Positions 23,848 to 34,073 of a stretch of 39,106 nucleotides of DNA are shown here, one piece after another (position 1 is the first letter of the stretch; each line of letters opens with the position of its first letter). The stretch is from Brevinema andersonii (GTDB lineage: Bacteria; Spirochaetota; Brevinematia; Brevinematales; Brevinemataceae). A program made the translations under genes and the position numbers. The notes under the pieces were generated by a model that saw only the letters and a list, made by a program, of their open reading frames with translations, was not told the DNA's origin and did no database searches. The DNA is taken from positions 1 through 39,106 of the forward strand of contig NZ_FOKY01000008.1 of assembly GCF_900112165.1 (NCBI RefSeq), in the 5' to 3' direction.

Positions 23848-25836
23848 ATGGAAAATATCAATAATAATATTATTATTACCCCTTATCAACGACGTCAAAA
23901 TAAATTATTTATTATAAAAATAATTTTTATTCTTATCAGTTATCAAATATTTTTTGCATTACCTATTAATATAATACTAATCTTTTTATGGAATTATTTT
24001 GCGTTGTTTTCTGATTTGATTTTTTTCTTTCCCCGATTTTCATTAATTATTGGTACCACTACGACGATTCCTTTTACTTCATGGGAAATGAGTAGCCTAC
24101 TATTCACTTTTTTAGTGCATTTACTTAATATTATTATGTATTTATTATATTTGATTCCTGTATTCCGTTATATTTATAATGGGCAAAATCCTAAAAAAGC
24201 TAAAAAACGTATGTTTGGTGGCTTTAGTATGTTATATGTGAGTGGTGCCTTTTTAATGCTTTTATGTTTTGGTACTTTGTACGTGCGTCCTGAAGTAGCC
24301 AATAAAGGGATAAATTGGTCTTATATAATAAATGATAATATATTTATTTTAATTTATTGGTTTGTTTTGACATTGTTGTATACATTTTTGTGTCGAATCA
24401 TAACAATGCCAGTTCGTGAAAAATTAAATATTAAACATATGTCAAAAAGTGACCTTTCTTTTTTTGACAATGTTATGGGGTTTTTCCCTGTAATTTCGGT
24501 CTTCGGTAGTTTTATTGTGTTTTTTAAGAGAGTGTTAGATTTTCTTTTTTATTATGCAGAGATAAATGATGCCCGGATACCATCTTTGATGTCGCAATTT
24601 ATTTGGATTTTAGCATTACTTTTTGTATTTATGATGATAACGGTATTATTAGTGATGGCAATACAGATTATAGAAGGAAAAACTTTATATCCTCTACAAA
24701 ATCAATTTGTTTCTCTTTCCAAAGGCGGTGCCGATTTAACACATCGTTTTAATATTAATTCAGAAGGTATTTGGGGGATTATTACGTCGAATTTTAACTT
24801 ATTTTTAGAAAAGTTCCAGCGTCAAATTATAAGACTTAAACAAGCCGCTGATGAAATTCTCAAAGGAACTGAAAGTTTGACCAATAATTTTAATGTAATT
24901 TCTCAGTCCACCAAAATTCAAAACGAAGAATTAGCTCCACTAAGCAATTCTGTAGATAGTATCGCTTTGGGAATGCGTAGTTTGATTGCTGATGTGCGTG
25001 AAAAATATAATGATACGTCATCTAATCTTCAATACATCGATAATATATCGAATGGCATCGAAAAAATTATTCAATTGTTTCAAAGTATAAAAAAACAAAG
25101 TTCGCATAGTTTGTCGACGGCTAGTATGGTAATGCGTCAAATTCAAGAGTCATTAGAAAAAAGTACTCAAATGAATCAAGCTATGACGTTGATCAGTAAA
25201 AAAATCCAAGATGCGGGCCGTGAAGCAGAACATATTGATGAAATATTAGTATTAATTCAAGATGTTTCGGAGCAAACAAATATTCTATCGATCAATGCTG
25301 CTATTGAAGCTGCTCATGCAGGAGATGCAGGTAAAGGTTTTGCTATTGTGGCTAATGAAGTACGTACGTTAGCTACTGAATCAGGAAAAGCTGTAGAACA
25401 TATTTCAAGAAAGTTAGTGGATATCCAACAAATTATCCGCAGTTCGGTAGAAATGACAGTTTTTGCTGAACAGGTAACAAATGAAAATAGTATTCTGGTT
25501 GATGAAACTTATCACGTGATCCAAAAAATGATCCAACAGTTTCAAAAGTTAGGTAATATTACAGATAGTGCTTCTGTTATTACTGCTCAACAAGGCACTA
25601 TTACGAGGAATTTTCGTAATCAAGTGAGAGTATTGATGATATTTTTTGAAAATCTTAGGGACTCGATGATTAGTCAGGAAAGCGCTTTTGACGATCTTAC
25701 ACTTACTGTAAAAATATTAAGAGAATCGTTTGAAGAAATTAGTATTTTTAATGAAAAAGTGCAGCAATCGGTTCAAGAAGTCGCAAAAACAGAGCAGATT
25801 TTAACAGATACAGTTTCTGTATTTAAAGTGGAATAG
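23848..25836 (+). CDS. Methyl-accepting chemotaxis protein, tandem paralogue
   Basis: 662 residues with the same plan as the preceding receptor: about six membrane helices (residues 25-290), a HAMP-like segment (TLYPLQNQFVSLSKGGADL), then a signalling coiled coil with [20 protein letters not shown] and FAIVANEVRTLATES at about 466-515. The tip matches the CheA/CheW contact of this family. The N-terminal domains of the two share the plan but little exact sequence, suggesting different inputs. Ribosome site is a modest AAGAGA. It ends one base before the convergent stop codon of pgi, so no terminator separates them. Confidence 0.9.
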   Translation: MENINNNIIITPYQRRQNKLFIIKIIFILISYQIFFALPINIILIFLWNYFALFSDLIFFFPRFSLIIGTTTTIPFTSWEMSSLLFTFLVHLLNIIMYLLYLIPVFRYIYNGQNPKKAKKRMFGGFSMLYVSGAFLMLLCFGTLYVRPEVANKGINWSYIINDNIFILIYWFVLTLLYTFLCRIITMPVREKLNIKHMSKSDLSFFDNVMGFFPVISVFGSFIVFFKRVLDFLFYYAEINDARIPSLMSQFIWILALLFVFMMITVLLVMAIQIIEGKTLYPLQNQFVSLSKGGADLTHRFNINSEGIWGIITSNFNLFLEKFQRQIIRLKQAADEILKGTESLTNNFNVISQSTKIQNEELAPLSNSVDSIALGMRSLIADVREKYNDTSSNLQYIDNISNGIEKIIQLFQSIKKQSSHSLSTASMVMRQIQESLEKSTQMNQAMTLISKKIQDAGREAEHIDEILVLIQDVSEQTNILSINAAIEAAHAGDAGKGFAIVANEVRTLATESGKAVEHISRKLVDIQQIIRSSVEMTVFAEQVTNENSILVDETYHVIQKMIQQFQKLGNITDSASVITAQQGTITRNFRNQVRVLMIFFENLRDSMISQESAFDDLTLTVKILRESFEEISIFNEKVQQSVQEVAKTEQILTDTVSVFKVE

Positions 25837-27498
25837 CTATTGCCGAATTTTTTTATAAGTGTTGATTAAGCCATTAGTCGATGAATCATGAGTATGGATA
25901 GGGATATTATCTTTTAATTCTGGTAATATTTTGTTTGCTAATTGTTTTCCTAACTCTACTCCCCATTGATCAAAGCTAAAAATATTCCATATGATTCCTT
26001 GCACAAAAATTTTATGTTCGTACATGGAAATAAGCGCTCCTAGCGTATAAGGTGTAAGCTCTTTAAATAAAAATGAAGTAGTAGGATGATTCCCAGTGAA
26101 CTCTTTGAATGGAGCTAATTTTTCTGCTTGGTTTTTATTGATACCTGATGCTTCTAGTTCTGCAAGCGCTTGATTTTTTGTTTTGCCAACCATTAAAGCT
26201 TCTGTTTGAGCAAAAAAGTTTGCCAATAGAATTTCATGATGATTACCTATCGGATTAAGACTTTTTGCAGGTGCAAGAAAATCACAAGGAATCATTTTTG
26301 TGCCTTGGTGGATCAACTGATAAAAAGCATGCTGTCCATTGGTTCCTGGTTCTCCCCAAATAATAGGACCTGTTTGGTAGGAAATGGCTTGACCATCGCG
26401 GTTAATGGATTTACCGTTGGATTCCATATCGCCTTGTTGAAAATAAGCAGCAAAACGATGCATATATTGATCATAGGGTAAAATAGCATGAGACTCCGCA
26501 TGAAAAAAATTATTGTACCAGATTCCCAACATCGCTAAGATAACCGGGATATTTTTATTAAAAGGTGTATTTCTAAAATGTTGGTCCATTGCATAAGCAC
26601 CATCCAGGAGCTTGCGGAAGTTTTCAAAGCCAATCGCTAAAACAATAGACAAGCCAACAGATGACCATAAAGAGTAACGACCACCGACCCAATCCCAGAA
26701 TATAAACATATTATCTAAATTAATACCAAAATCGGATACTTTTTGGCTATTTGTTGACACTGCAACAAAATGTTTTTCAATAGCGGATGGATTATCTATC
26801 TGTTGGAGAAACCAAGCTTTAGCACTATTGGCATTAGTCATCGTTTCTTGAGTGGTAAAAGTTTTCGATACAATAATGAATAGAGTAGTTTCTGGATCCA
26901 TATTTTTCAAAGTTTCAACAAGATGTGTGCCATCAATATTGGAAACAAAATATATTTTTAAATGATTGGCATAATGTTTGAGTGCTTCTGTAACCATCAC
27001 AGGTCCCAAATCTGAACCGCCAATCCCAATATTAACAATAGATTGAATCGATTTTCCTGTGTATCCTTTCCATGTCCCTGAAATAACTTGATCAGAAAAT
27101 TCTTTCATTTTATTGAGGGCAGTGTGAACTTTAGGAATGATATTTTCTCCGTCTACCATAATAATATGGTCTTTAGGCGTTCGTAATGCCGTATGTAAGA
27201 CAGATCTATTTTCTGTTGCGTTTATTTTATCACCGGAAAACATTTTATTTATAGCATCGGAAAGGTGGACTTCTTGGGCGAGTTCAGAAAAAAGATTTAT
27301 AGTTGTATCGTTGATAAGATTTTTTGAATAATCAACAAGCAAATTATCCCATTGTATATGAAATTTTTCAAAACGATTAGGGTTCCGGCTATCTTCTTGA
27401 CGGAATAAATCGCATAATGATGTTTTTTTCATATGCTGAAAATGGCTTTCTAGAGCCTGCCATGATTTTGTTGTGAGTGGATTTTTATTGATAAGCAT
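25837..27498 (-). CDS. pgi: Glucose-6-phosphate isomerase
   Basis: Interconverts glucose 6-phosphate and fructose 6-phosphate. 553 residues, the eukaryote/gamma-proteobacterial-size class. Motifs: [54 protein letters not shown] (PGI signature 1 region), and the second signature near the end in [16 protein letters not shown]. The catalytic Glu lies in [18 protein letters not shown]. Start: ATG 27498 with AAGGAG upstream. It is divergent from pncC and convergent with the chemotaxis receptor; the two stop codons abut. Confidence 0.97.
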   Translation of the reverse strand: MLINKNPLTTKSWQALESHFQHMKKTSLCDLFRQEDSRNPNRFEKFHIQWDNLLVDYSKNLINDTTINLFSELAQEVHLSDAINKMFSGDKINATENRSVLHTALRTPKDHIIMVDGENIIPKVHTALNKMKEFSDQVISGTWKGYTGKSIQSIVNIGIGGSDLGPVMVTEALKHYANHLKIYFVSNIDGTHLVETLKNMDPETTLFIIVSKTFTTQETMTNANSAKAWFLQQIDNPSAIEKHFVAVSTNSQKVSDFGINLDNMFIFWDWVGGRYSLWSSVGLSIVLAIGFENFRKLLDGAYAMDQHFRNTPFNKNIPVILAMLGIWYNNFFHAESHAILPYDQYMHRFAAYFQQGDMESNGKSINRDGQAISYQTGPIIWGEPGTNGQHAFYQLIHQGTKMIPCDFLAPAKSLNPIGNHHEILLANFFAQTEALMVGKTKNQALAELEASGINKNQAEKLAPFKEFTGNHPTTSFLFKELTPYTLGALISMYEHKIFVQGIIWNIFSFDQWGVELGKQLANKILPELKDNIPIHTHDSSTNGLINTYKKIRQ

Positions 27499-27524
27499 AA
27501 TCAGACTCCTTAAAATATATTTTA

Positions 27525-27553
27525 ATTATAACTTTTTTTATTAACAAATACAA
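27525..27553 (-). promoter_or_regulatory. Promoter of pgi
   Basis: Minus strand TTGTAT (27553-27548), 17-bp spacer, TATAAT (27530-27525), 26 bases upstream of pgi. Confidence 0.6.
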
Positions 27554-27572
27554 ATTTAGGATGGAGAGTATT

Positions 27573-28106
27573 ATGATACAAGAAGTGAGCAAAGAAATAG
27601 TGGAATTATTTTCAGCTAGCGGTAAAACTATATTTACTGCAGAAAGCTGCACTGCTGGATTGATTTGTGCTAGTGTTGCTAGTGTTGATGGGGCTTCAAA
27701 AGTGTTGTTAGGAGGAATTATTGCTTATGATAATATTATTAAAACTTCAATATTAGGAGTTCCGGAAAAGATTCTTCAACAGGATGGTGCGGTAAGTTTT
27801 TCTTGTGCGCAAAGTATGGCAGAAAATGCCTTAAAGAAATCTGGGTCATCTTATGGTATTTCTGTAACTGGGATTGCCGGACCAACTGGGAGTACTCCTG
27901 AAAAACCTATTGGTACGGTATTTATTGGGATTGTTAATCAAAAGGAAGGATGCTTATACAAATATTTATTTACTGGAGGTAGAAATGTAATTAGAGAAAA
28001 AACTGTATTAACTGTTTTCAAATTACTTATTGCATGGGAAAAAAGTCAAGATATTTCTAGTAATTTATATGAAGTACAAGAAATAAGATCATTTATTTTG
28101 CTATAG
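27573..28106 (+). CDS. pncC: Nicotinamide-nucleotide amidohydrolase (CinA C-terminal domain protein)
   Basis: 177 residues, the stand-alone CinA C-terminal form. Seen: IFTAESCTAGLICASVASVD with Ser/Cys active-site region, VLLGGIIAYDNIIKTSILGV, and YGISVTGIAGPTGSTPEKPI then GTVFIGI, all family marks. PncC deamidates nicotinamide mononucleotide in NAD salvage. The longer CinA with a competence-associated N-terminal domain is not present. Start: ATG 27573 after GGAGAG; the ATG at 27561 forms part of that site. The 3' end overlaps the convergent oxidoreductase gene by 14 bases; residues after about 165 are beyond the usual family end and may result from that overlap. Confidence 0.88.
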   Translation: MIQEVSKEIVELFSASGKTIFTAESCTAGLICASVASVDGASKVLLGGIIAYDNIIKTSILGVPEKILQQDGAVSFSCAQSMAENALKKSGSSYGISVTGIAGPTGSTPEKPIGTVFIGIVNQKEGCLYKYLFTGGRNVIREKTVLTVFKLLIAWEKSQDISSNLYEVQEIRSFILL

Positions 28107-29106
28107 ATATAGATAATTTTTGTTGTCGGGCAATATCTTTAAGAATTTCGGCTGCTATTTCCATAGTATATAAATTAGAGTGAGAATCCCAGAGAATGTT
28201 TTTAAATTCTTCAGCATTACTTTTACCATTAGTGGCAGCGATAAAATATTCAAGTTCGAGTTTAAGAGGATTTTCTTTATGGACAAATACGCGGTCGATT
28301 AAATTTTCTTCTCTATATTTTATTGTACCTTGAGATACAGAATATTCGCTATCAGGATTACGATATATCATAAGATCTTGGGAAGAATAATCGAGATAAA
28401 TAAAACTGTCTTTTTGTGAGATAGACATCGTTCGGGCTTTGAAAGAAGAGACTCTACTGGCTGTTAAATTAGCAACGACACCATTCTCGAAATATAATGA
28501 TGCTAATGCATAATCTTCGAATTGTGTAATGACGCTTTGACCAGCAGCAGATACTTCTCTTACTTTTGAGTTAGCAAAGGATAAAATTAAATCGATGTCA
28601 TGAATCATTAAATCGAGAACAACTCCAACATCTAAAATGCGAGATACTGAACCAATTCTTTGAGTTTGAAAGTAGAAAGGATGATCTAATAAATTCCTAA
28701 TTTCTTGTACTGCTCCATTAAAGCGTTCTACGTGTCCAAGGTGCATTATAAGATTTTTTTTGCGAGCTGTTTCATCCATTTCGCGAGCATGTTCTATAGT
28801 ATCTGTTATCGGCTTTTCTACCAAAACATGGCAATTACATGCCAATGCTTCCATTGTATATTCATAATGAAGATATGTTGGTACAGCAATGACAACAGCA
28901 TCTGCATTAGAAAGTAATTCTTGATAAGTATTACAATAGATAACATTATATTCTTGAGCTGTTTTTTGGGCTTGTTCTTTATTGATATCAAAAATAAAAA
29001 CGTTTTTTACATCTACAATTTGGGTCAAAAGGTTAACATGATATCTTCCCATATGACCTACACCGGCAATTCCAATGTTTAATTTCTTGTTGTACGATAT
29101 ATCCAT
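28093..29106 (-). CDS. Gfo/Idh/MocA-family NAD(P)-dependent oxidoreductase
   Basis: 337 residues. The Rossmann start LNIGIAGVGHMGRYHVNLL has the GxGxxG dinucleotide loop, ADAVVIAVPTYLHYEYTMEA follows, and HVLVEKPITDTIEHAREMDE carries the EKP catalytic Lys. The C-terminal alpha/beta domain includes HVERFNGAVQEI and LDLMIHDIDLILSF, the HD pair of the substrate site. Members act on sugars, inositol or nucleotide sugars; a role in UDP-sugar modification (WbpB-like) is possible given the nearby surface-sugar operon, but this is inference. Start: ATG 29106 after GGAGTAAATA. Single gene with its own promoter. Confidence 0.88.
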   Translation of the reverse strand: MDISYNKKLNIGIAGVGHMGRYHVNLLTQIVDVKNVFIFDINKEQAQKTAQEYNVIYCNTYQELLSNADAVVIAVPTYLHYEYTMEALACNCHVLVEKPITDTIEHAREMDETARKKNLIMHLGHVERFNGAVQEIRNLLDHPFYFQTQRIGSVSRILDVGVVLDLMIHDIDLILSFANSKVREVSAAGQSVITQFEDYALASLYFENGVVANLTASRVSSFKARTMSISQKDSFIYLDYSSQDLMIYRNPDSEYSVSQGTIKYREENLIDRVFVHKENPLKLELEYFIAATNGKSNAEEFKNILWDSHSNLYTMEIAAEILKDIARQQKLSISIAK

Positions 29107-29141
29107 TATTTACTCCATTGCTCTTTAGGATTTTACTTGCT

Positions 29142-29169
29142 ATTATAGCATATTTTTTTTATTTTTCAA
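29142..29169 (-). promoter_or_regulatory. Promoter of the Gfo/Idh/MocA gene
   Basis: Minus strand TTGAAA (29169-29164), 16-bp spacer, TATAAT (29147-29142), 35 bases upstream of the start codon. Confidence 0.65.
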
Positions 29170-30049
29170 AGTATTTTTGTTTATATATCAAAATATAGTA
29201 AATATACACTTATTTGTCAAATGTTTTTGCAGTTGAAAAAACAAGTATTAAGGATAGAATATCATCATATTTTGATGATTCATATATCCTTTTAACGGCT
29301 GATTAACTAAACACTGTATTATACATAAATTAATAAGAGTTAACTTCCATATGGAATATGTTGGCTGTTTGTATGCGAAAATTGTATGAAAAATAAATAT
29401 CTCTAATGATAAATGATTGATTTAAAATTATTCAGGGAAATCCAATATTATTGATATTAAAAAAATTTTTTTGTTAATTTCACTACTTATTCTGTTGAAA
29501 GAAATTATAATCTAACGGATTAGAAGAATAAGTTGTAAATCTTTTTTGTAATTCGGATACTTTATTCTCTAATACAAAGAGTTACAAGAGAAAACTGGAG
29601 AAATTAACCAAAAAATAAATGATGATGTAGTATTTTTTGTAAAATTATTATGCTATTACTCACTAAAATAAGATAAATGTACTGATTTTACTTGATTTTT
29701 CAAATATTTCAGCGAAGTCATCAAAGTTTTAACATTTAAATTTGATTGTAAAGATTAATTCAATATGTCTAGACTTTTTAGCTTTAAAGATAATGTAAAA
29801 GAAAATCACAGACATCTGAGATCTTGATTACAACAGGATTTCTCATATTGAGATAAACTATTTTTTAATTTGAATATAATTCCTAGCTCTCAGATATAAA
29901 AAAATTTTCCTGCAAAATTTTTGCACAAAATCCTTAAATTCTGTTTTGTATTCAAAGAATAATCTATTTTTGACGAAGTCTATAATTATATTATATTTGG
30001 TTTTCTAATTTTTCTAGTAAAGAAGTATCATTCAAAAATTATATTTATT
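29170..30049. other. AT-rich intergenic region without an intact gene
   Basis: Stop codons are frequent in all frames and no ribosome site leads into a plausible gene. A small hairpin (ATCATCA 29261-29267 with 29273-29279) and a degenerate piece of the 166-bp repeat family (29781-29827) are the only structures I can point to. The rest may be a fully decayed gene. Confidence 0.5.
29781..29827 (+). repeat. Degenerate fragment of the 166-bp repeat
   Basis: Contains GACATCTGAGATCT, shared exactly with copy 1 (minus strand), preceded by an AGCTTTAAAGATAATGTAAA segment that aligns with AGCTTAAGAGGTAATTTAAG of copy 2. Only the middle of the repeat can be recognised, with a few gaps. Confidence 0.45.
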
Positions 30050-31216
30050 TTAAAGAAAATCAGCCAATAATTTTTTCAGATAGTCTAGCTTTTCACGGAT
30101 ATCATATTGATGGTTCCCAATAAAAAATCCGTATTTATCAAGAATGTTTGCATTGGAAAGTTTATTATGGATTTCATAGTCAAAAAATCTCAAAACTTCA
30201 TTTTTAGCAAAATTCCCAGCAACAATTGGACGACTTTCAATCTGAGCTTCTGTAAGTTTTTTTATTAAATCTAAACGATTTAAGCCACTTTCAGGCTTGA
30301 TAATTAAAGAAAAGCCAAACCAACTCGAAGTTCCGATTTCTTTTTGAATATAAAAGCGATCATCATTTTCAAAAATCTTTGTAAAGTAAGCAGCATTTTT
30401 TCGACGTTCTTTAATAAATTGAGGTAGTTTTTTTAATTGTTCGATTCCAACTGCACCTTCCATTTCAATCGGCCGAACATTATAGCCAGGAAGAATAAAA
30501 CGAAAACTCTCCTCAAAAGCATTATCTGATTTTATGCAAAGTTTATTTTCTTTAGGAAGATTTCTAGTCCATCCATGAGCGCGTAAGCTCAACAAAATAT
30601 GGTAAAGCTCTTCATCATCCGTACAAATAGGTCCTCCTTCCATAGTTGCCATATGATGAGAAAAAAATGTAGAATAAGATCCCATCAAACCAATAGTACC
30701 TGCCATTTTTCCTTGGAACTCTGCTCCAAGAGCTTCACAGTTATCTTCTATTAAATAGATATTCTTACCGGAAATCATTTTTTGAATGGTTTCATAGTCA
30801 TTAGGGTTACCCAAAAGATTGACCGCCATAATCAAACGAGTCCTATCAGATATGGCATTTTGTAGAGCATTAAGATCGTAATTGAGCGTATGAATATCTA
30901 CATCCACGAATTTTAATTTCAATCCGTATTGATACAAAGGATAATATGTTGTTGGCCATGATACAGCAGGCACAATAACTTCATCCTTTATTTTTAGGGG
31001 ATTGTCGTTTTTATAAAATAAAGCAGCTATCATCAATAAATTGGCTGAAGATCCTGAATTTGTAAAGACACAGTATTTACTGCGATTATATGCAGCAAAA
31101 TCTTGTTCAAATTGAGAAACTTTTTCACCCATAGTATACATGCCTTTTTCTAAAACAGAAAGGATTGCATTTTTTTCTGCTTCATCCCATGTTAAACTAG
31201 CTAATTCATACTTCAT
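30050..31216 (-). CDS. colD: PLP-dependent GDP-4-keto-6-deoxymannose 3-dehydratase-like enzyme (ColD type)
   Basis: 388 residues of the DegT/DnrJ/EryC1/StrS fold I family: KYCVFTNSGSSANLLMIAAL, VIVPAVSWPTTYYPLYQYGL, LIEDNCEALGAE (PLP-binding Asp). Where sugar aminotransferases have the Schiff-base Lys, this protein reads FFSHHMATMEGGPICT, with His in that position. A His there is the hallmark of the 3-dehydratases ColD and RfbH/E1, which remove the C3 hydroxyl. With gmd and an fcl/colC-like gene upstream in the same operon, the product would be GDP-4-keto-3,6-dideoxymannose, the precursor of colitose. Start: ATG 31216 after AAGGAT. Last gene of the operon, 15 bases after its neighbour. A CDP-sugar 3-dehydratase is less likely, because the CDP-glucose genes are absent. 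Confidence 0.85.
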   Translation of the reverse strand: MKYELASLTWDEAEKNAILSVLEKGMYTMGEKVSQFEQDFAAYNRSKYCVFTNSGSSANLLMIAALFYKNDNPLKIKDEVIVPAVSWPTTYYPLYQYGLKLKFVDVDIHTLNYDLNALQNAISDRTRLIMAVNLLGNPNDYETIQKMISGKNIYLIEDNCEALGAEFQGKMAGTIGLMGSYSTFFSHHMATMEGGPICTDDEELYHILLSLRAHGWTRNLPKENKLCIKSDNAFEESFRFILPGYNVRPIEMEGAVGIEQLKKLPQFIKERRKNAAYFTKIFENDDRFYIQKEIGTSSWFGFSLIIKPESGLNRLDLIKKLTEAQIESRPIVAGNFAKNEVLRFFDYEIHNKLSNANILDKYGFFIGNHQYDIREKLDYLKKLLADFL

Positions 31217-31231
31217 AGATAATCCTTTATC

Positions 31232-32191
31232 TTATATTTTATGAGCAGTACCAAGAGTGTTGTTGGACAAACGCTCTAAAAAATCAGCATAACTCTTTTT
31301 AAGGCCGACCTTTAAAGAGGTAGATGCTTTCCAGCCAAGAGAATAAATACGGGAACTGTCCATGAGTTTTCTAAGCATCCCATCGGGTTTGGATGTATCG
31401 AATATGATTTTTCCAGTATAGCCGACAATATCAGCAATTAATACAGCGAGATCAGAAATAGAAATATCTTCATTAGTTCCAATATTAATGTGCATTTCAT
31501 CCGAATAATGATTCATAGCAAAAATAACACCATCAGCATAGTCATCCGAGTAAGTGAATTCCCTTCGAGCTTTGCCAGAACCCCATACAATTACTTCAGA
31601 AATTTGGTTTATTTTTGCTTCATGAAAACGCCGAATAAGAGCCCCAATAACATGAGAACTTTTGAGATCATAATTATCATTAGGTCCGTAAAGGTTAGAA
31701 GGCATTGCAGAAATAAAGTTGCAGCCGTACTCCCTACGATAATATGAACATAGTTTAATTCCAAGAATTTTAGAAAGAGCATATCCTTCATTAGTTGGCT
31801 CAAGAAGACCGGTCAGAAGATATTCTTCTTTTATTGGTTGCGGACATTCTTTTGGGTAAATGCATGAAGAGCCTAAATAGACCAATTTTTTAACTTGGGC
31901 TTTATGTGCAGAAGAAATAACATTCATTGTCATAAGGGAGTTGTTATAGAGGAATTCGACCGGCTTTGCTATGTTTGCTGCAATTCCGCCAACCATTCCA
32001 GCACACATAAAAACATATTCAGGATTATGTTCAAGGAAAAAAGCTTCAGTAGCTTGCTGATCAATTAAATTAAGTTCTGAAGAGGTACGAAAAAGTAGAT
32101 TTGTATACCCAAGCTCTGTTAATTTTCTTATAATTGCAGATCCAGCCAGTCCTCTATGACCGGCAATGTATATTCTGGCATTTTTATGCAT
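31232..32191 (-). CDS. GDP-L-fucose synthase / GDP-colitose synthase-type epimerase-reductase
   Basis: 319 residues, short-chain dehydrogenase fold: [18 protein letters not shown] with the NADP GxxGxx[21 protein letters not shown] (Ser and Cys of the site), and [20 protein letters not shown] (Tyr-x3-Lys). The [17 protein letters not shown] and [14 protein letters not shown] blocks are those of Fcl. Fcl makes GDP-fucose, whereas its close relative ColC epimerises and reduces the ColD product to GDP-L-colitose. With the ColD-type enzyme immediately downstream, the ColC role is favoured, but sequence alone does not separate them. Start: ATG 32191 after AGGAAAAC; it overlaps the gmd stop codon by 8 bases. 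Confidence 0.88.
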   Translation of the reverse strand: MHKNARIYIAGHRGLAGSAIIRKLTELGYTNLLFRTSSELNLIDQQATEAFFLEHNPEYVFMCAGMVGGIAANIAKPVEFLYNNSLMTMNVISSAHKAQVKKLVYLGSSCIYPKECPQPIKEEYLLTGLLEPTNEGYALSKILGIKLCSYYRREYGCNFISAMPSNLYGPNDNYDLKSSHVIGALIRRFHEAKINQISEVIVWGSGKARREFTYSDDYADGVIFAMNHYSDEMHINIGTNEDISISDLAVLIADIVGYTGKIIFDTSKPDGMLRKLMDSSRIYSLGWKASTSLKVGLKKSYADFLERLSNNTLGTAHKI

Positions 32192-33263
32192 TTTGTTTTC
32201 CTGCAATTTCCAGAGCTTTTTTTCTAGATAATTTAATATCATTTTCAACCATACGACGGACTAACTCATCAAAAGGTGTTTGTGTAGGATTCCATCCTAA
32301 TTCTTTTTGAGCTTTGGAAGGATCGCCGAGCAATTGTTCAACTTCAGCCGGCCGGAAATATTTAATATCAATATCTACTAATATCTTACCAGTGGCTGCA
32401 TCATAACCTTTTTCATCAATACCTGAGCCTTTCCATTTTATTTCAATTCCTGCAGCAGCAAAAGCCTTAGTACAAAATTCCCGGACACTATGCATTTTGC
32501 CTGTCGCAAGAACAAAATCGTCGGCATAATCAAGTTGAAGTATTTTCCACATTCCTTTAGTGTAGTCGGGAGCATATCCCCAATCCCTCAAGGCATCAAG
32601 GTTACCTAAGGAAATTTTATCTGCAATACCTGCTAAAATATCTCCGACCCCCATCGTAATTTTTCTGGTGACAAAAGTTTCTCCACGGCGTTCACTTTCG
32701 TGGTTGAATAAAATTCCATTAGAAACATGTATTCCGTAAGATTCACGGAAATTTTTTGCAATCCAAAATGCATATTGCTTTGCCACTCCATAAGGAGAAC
32801 GAGGATAAAAAGGAGTGGTTTCTTTTTGGGGCACTTCTTGAACCTGTCCGTAAAGCTCGGAAGTAACAGCATTATATATTTTTATATTTTTCCCCAATTT
32901 GAGGGCCCGCACTGCTTCAAGTAAACGAAGTGTCCCCAAAGCAATACTGTCAGCAGTATATTCCGGTATTTCAAAAGAAACTTTAACATGAGATTGCGCT
33001 CCAAGATGATAGATTTCATCAGGTCTAATTTGATCTAGAAGAAGGAAAATACTAGTAAAATCGGTAAGATCCCCGTAATGAAGTTTAAGATTTGTTGATT
33101 TATGCTGCAGTATTTTATCAAAATACAAATACTCGATACGGCCTGTATTGAAACTAGAAGCACGACGAATCATTCCATGAACTTCATAGCCTTTGTCTAA
33201 TAATTGCTCTGCCAAGTAAGACCCGTCTTGCCCTGTAATTCCTGTAATAAAAGCTATTTTCAT
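32184..33263 (-). CDS. gmd: GDP-mannose 4,6-dehydratase
   Basis: Converts GDP-D-mannose to GDP-4-keto-6-deoxy-D-mannose. 359 residues. NADP loop [17 protein letters not shown], then [18 protein letters not shown], the [20 protein letters not shown] block (Thr-Ser-Glu of the active site) and [16 protein letters not shown] (Tyr-x3-Lys). The [14 protein letters not shown] segment and the C-terminal [20 protein letters not shown] are also diagnostic. Start: ATG 33263 follows AAGGGAATTTTA; an ATG at 33296 would overlap the upstream glycosyltransferase gene. First committed step of the deoxysugar pathway encoded here. Confidence 0.96.
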   Translation of the reverse strand: MKIAFITGITGQDGSYLAEQLLDKGYEVHGMIRRASSFNTGRIEYLYFDKILQHKSTNLKLHYGDLTDFTSIFLLLDQIRPDEIYHLGAQSHVKVSFEIPEYTADSIALGTLRLLEAVRALKLGKNIKIYNAVTSELYGQVQEVPQKETTPFYPRSPYGVAKQYAFWIAKNFRESYGIHVSNGILFNHESERRGETFVTRKITMGVGDILAGIADKISLGNLDALRDWGYAPDYTKGMWKILQLDYADDFVLATGKMHSVREFCTKAFAAAGIEIKWKGSGIDEKGYDAATGKILVDIDIKYFRPAEVEQLLGDPSKAQKELGWNPTQTPFDELVRRMVENDIKLSRKKALEIAGKQNA

Positions 33264-33273
33264 TAAAATTCCC

Positions 33274-34050
33274 TTATTTTGGATTATAGCAACCAAATGC
33301 TACTTTAAGTAATTGGATTATGATATGAAAATTACCATTCCAATTTATTTTTGTAGGTGTTGGACCATATTTTGGATAAATTCTTGATTGAGGAATTTCT
33401 GTTACTTTATATCCTAATTTAGGAACACGCGAAGCAATATACCACTGGATTTCCCATGTGACAAAACAATCTCGAAACAAATCCAATCGTGTATCTTTTA
33501 ATATTTCGATAGAAAATCCTCGAAATGCGCTCATTGTTTCGGTATATTTTACTCCGGAAACTAATGACAACAAGGGATTTGAGAAAAATTTAATCGCTAA
33601 AAGCCGTGCTAAAGGGGTATTTTTATGATACCCGCCTTTCATGAATCTCGACCCTTGAACGAAATGAAAGCCTTCTTTGAGTTTTTGCACAAATTGAGGC
33701 ACAATTTCAACGTTATCTTTATTATTTCCATCAATTGTCACTACATACAAATAATTATCTTCGACGGCTTTTGCAAATCCGGTTCTATATGCTCGTCCTT
33801 GACCTTTTTCGAGAATCGTTATCACACCTCGAACCCCCATGTTTTGCAGAAATTCTTTATCTATTGAACCGTCTGTTGTACCTCCATCCATTAAAATAAT
33901 ATCCACTTGTGTATTCACATTGTGTTGTTTCAAAGTTTTCAATTCATTTTGAATTCTTTCTCCTTCATTCCAAGTCGGTATAAGCAATAGAGATTCAGAA
34001 CGCTTAGGGAATAATTCAAAAAATGAATGGTTAGGAACGTGTTTTTTCAT
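33274..34050 (-). CDS. Family 2 glycosyltransferase, dolichyl/polyprenyl-phosphate sugar synthase-like
   Basis: 258 residues. [20 protein letters not shown] starts a GT-A fold, [18 protein letters not shown] is the first Asp region, and [20 protein letters not shown] holds the DxN/DxD metal site. [17 protein letters not shown] and the absence of large membrane helices resemble the DPM1-like soluble group that charges a polyprenyl phosphate, rather than a polymerising enzyme. It may make the lipid-linked sugar donor for the membrane protein encoded just upstream. Start: ATG 34050 with GAGGAC 8 bases before. It ends 10 bases before gmd. Confidence 0.82.
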   Translation of the reverse strand: MKKHVPNHSFFELFPKRSESLLLIPTWNEGERIQNELKTLKQHNVNTQVDIILMDGGTTDGSIDKEFLQNMGVRGVITILEKGQGRAYRTGFAKAVEDNYLYVVTIDGNNKDNVEIVPQFVQKLKEGFHFVQGSRFMKGGYHKNTPLARLLAIKFFSNPLLSLVSGVKYTETMSAFRGFSIEILKDTRLDLFRDCFVTWEIQWYIASRVPKLGYKVTEIPQSRIYPKYGPTPTKINWNGNFHIIIQLLKVAFGCYNPK

Positions 34051-34073
34051 TTATTGTCCTCATGAATACCATT

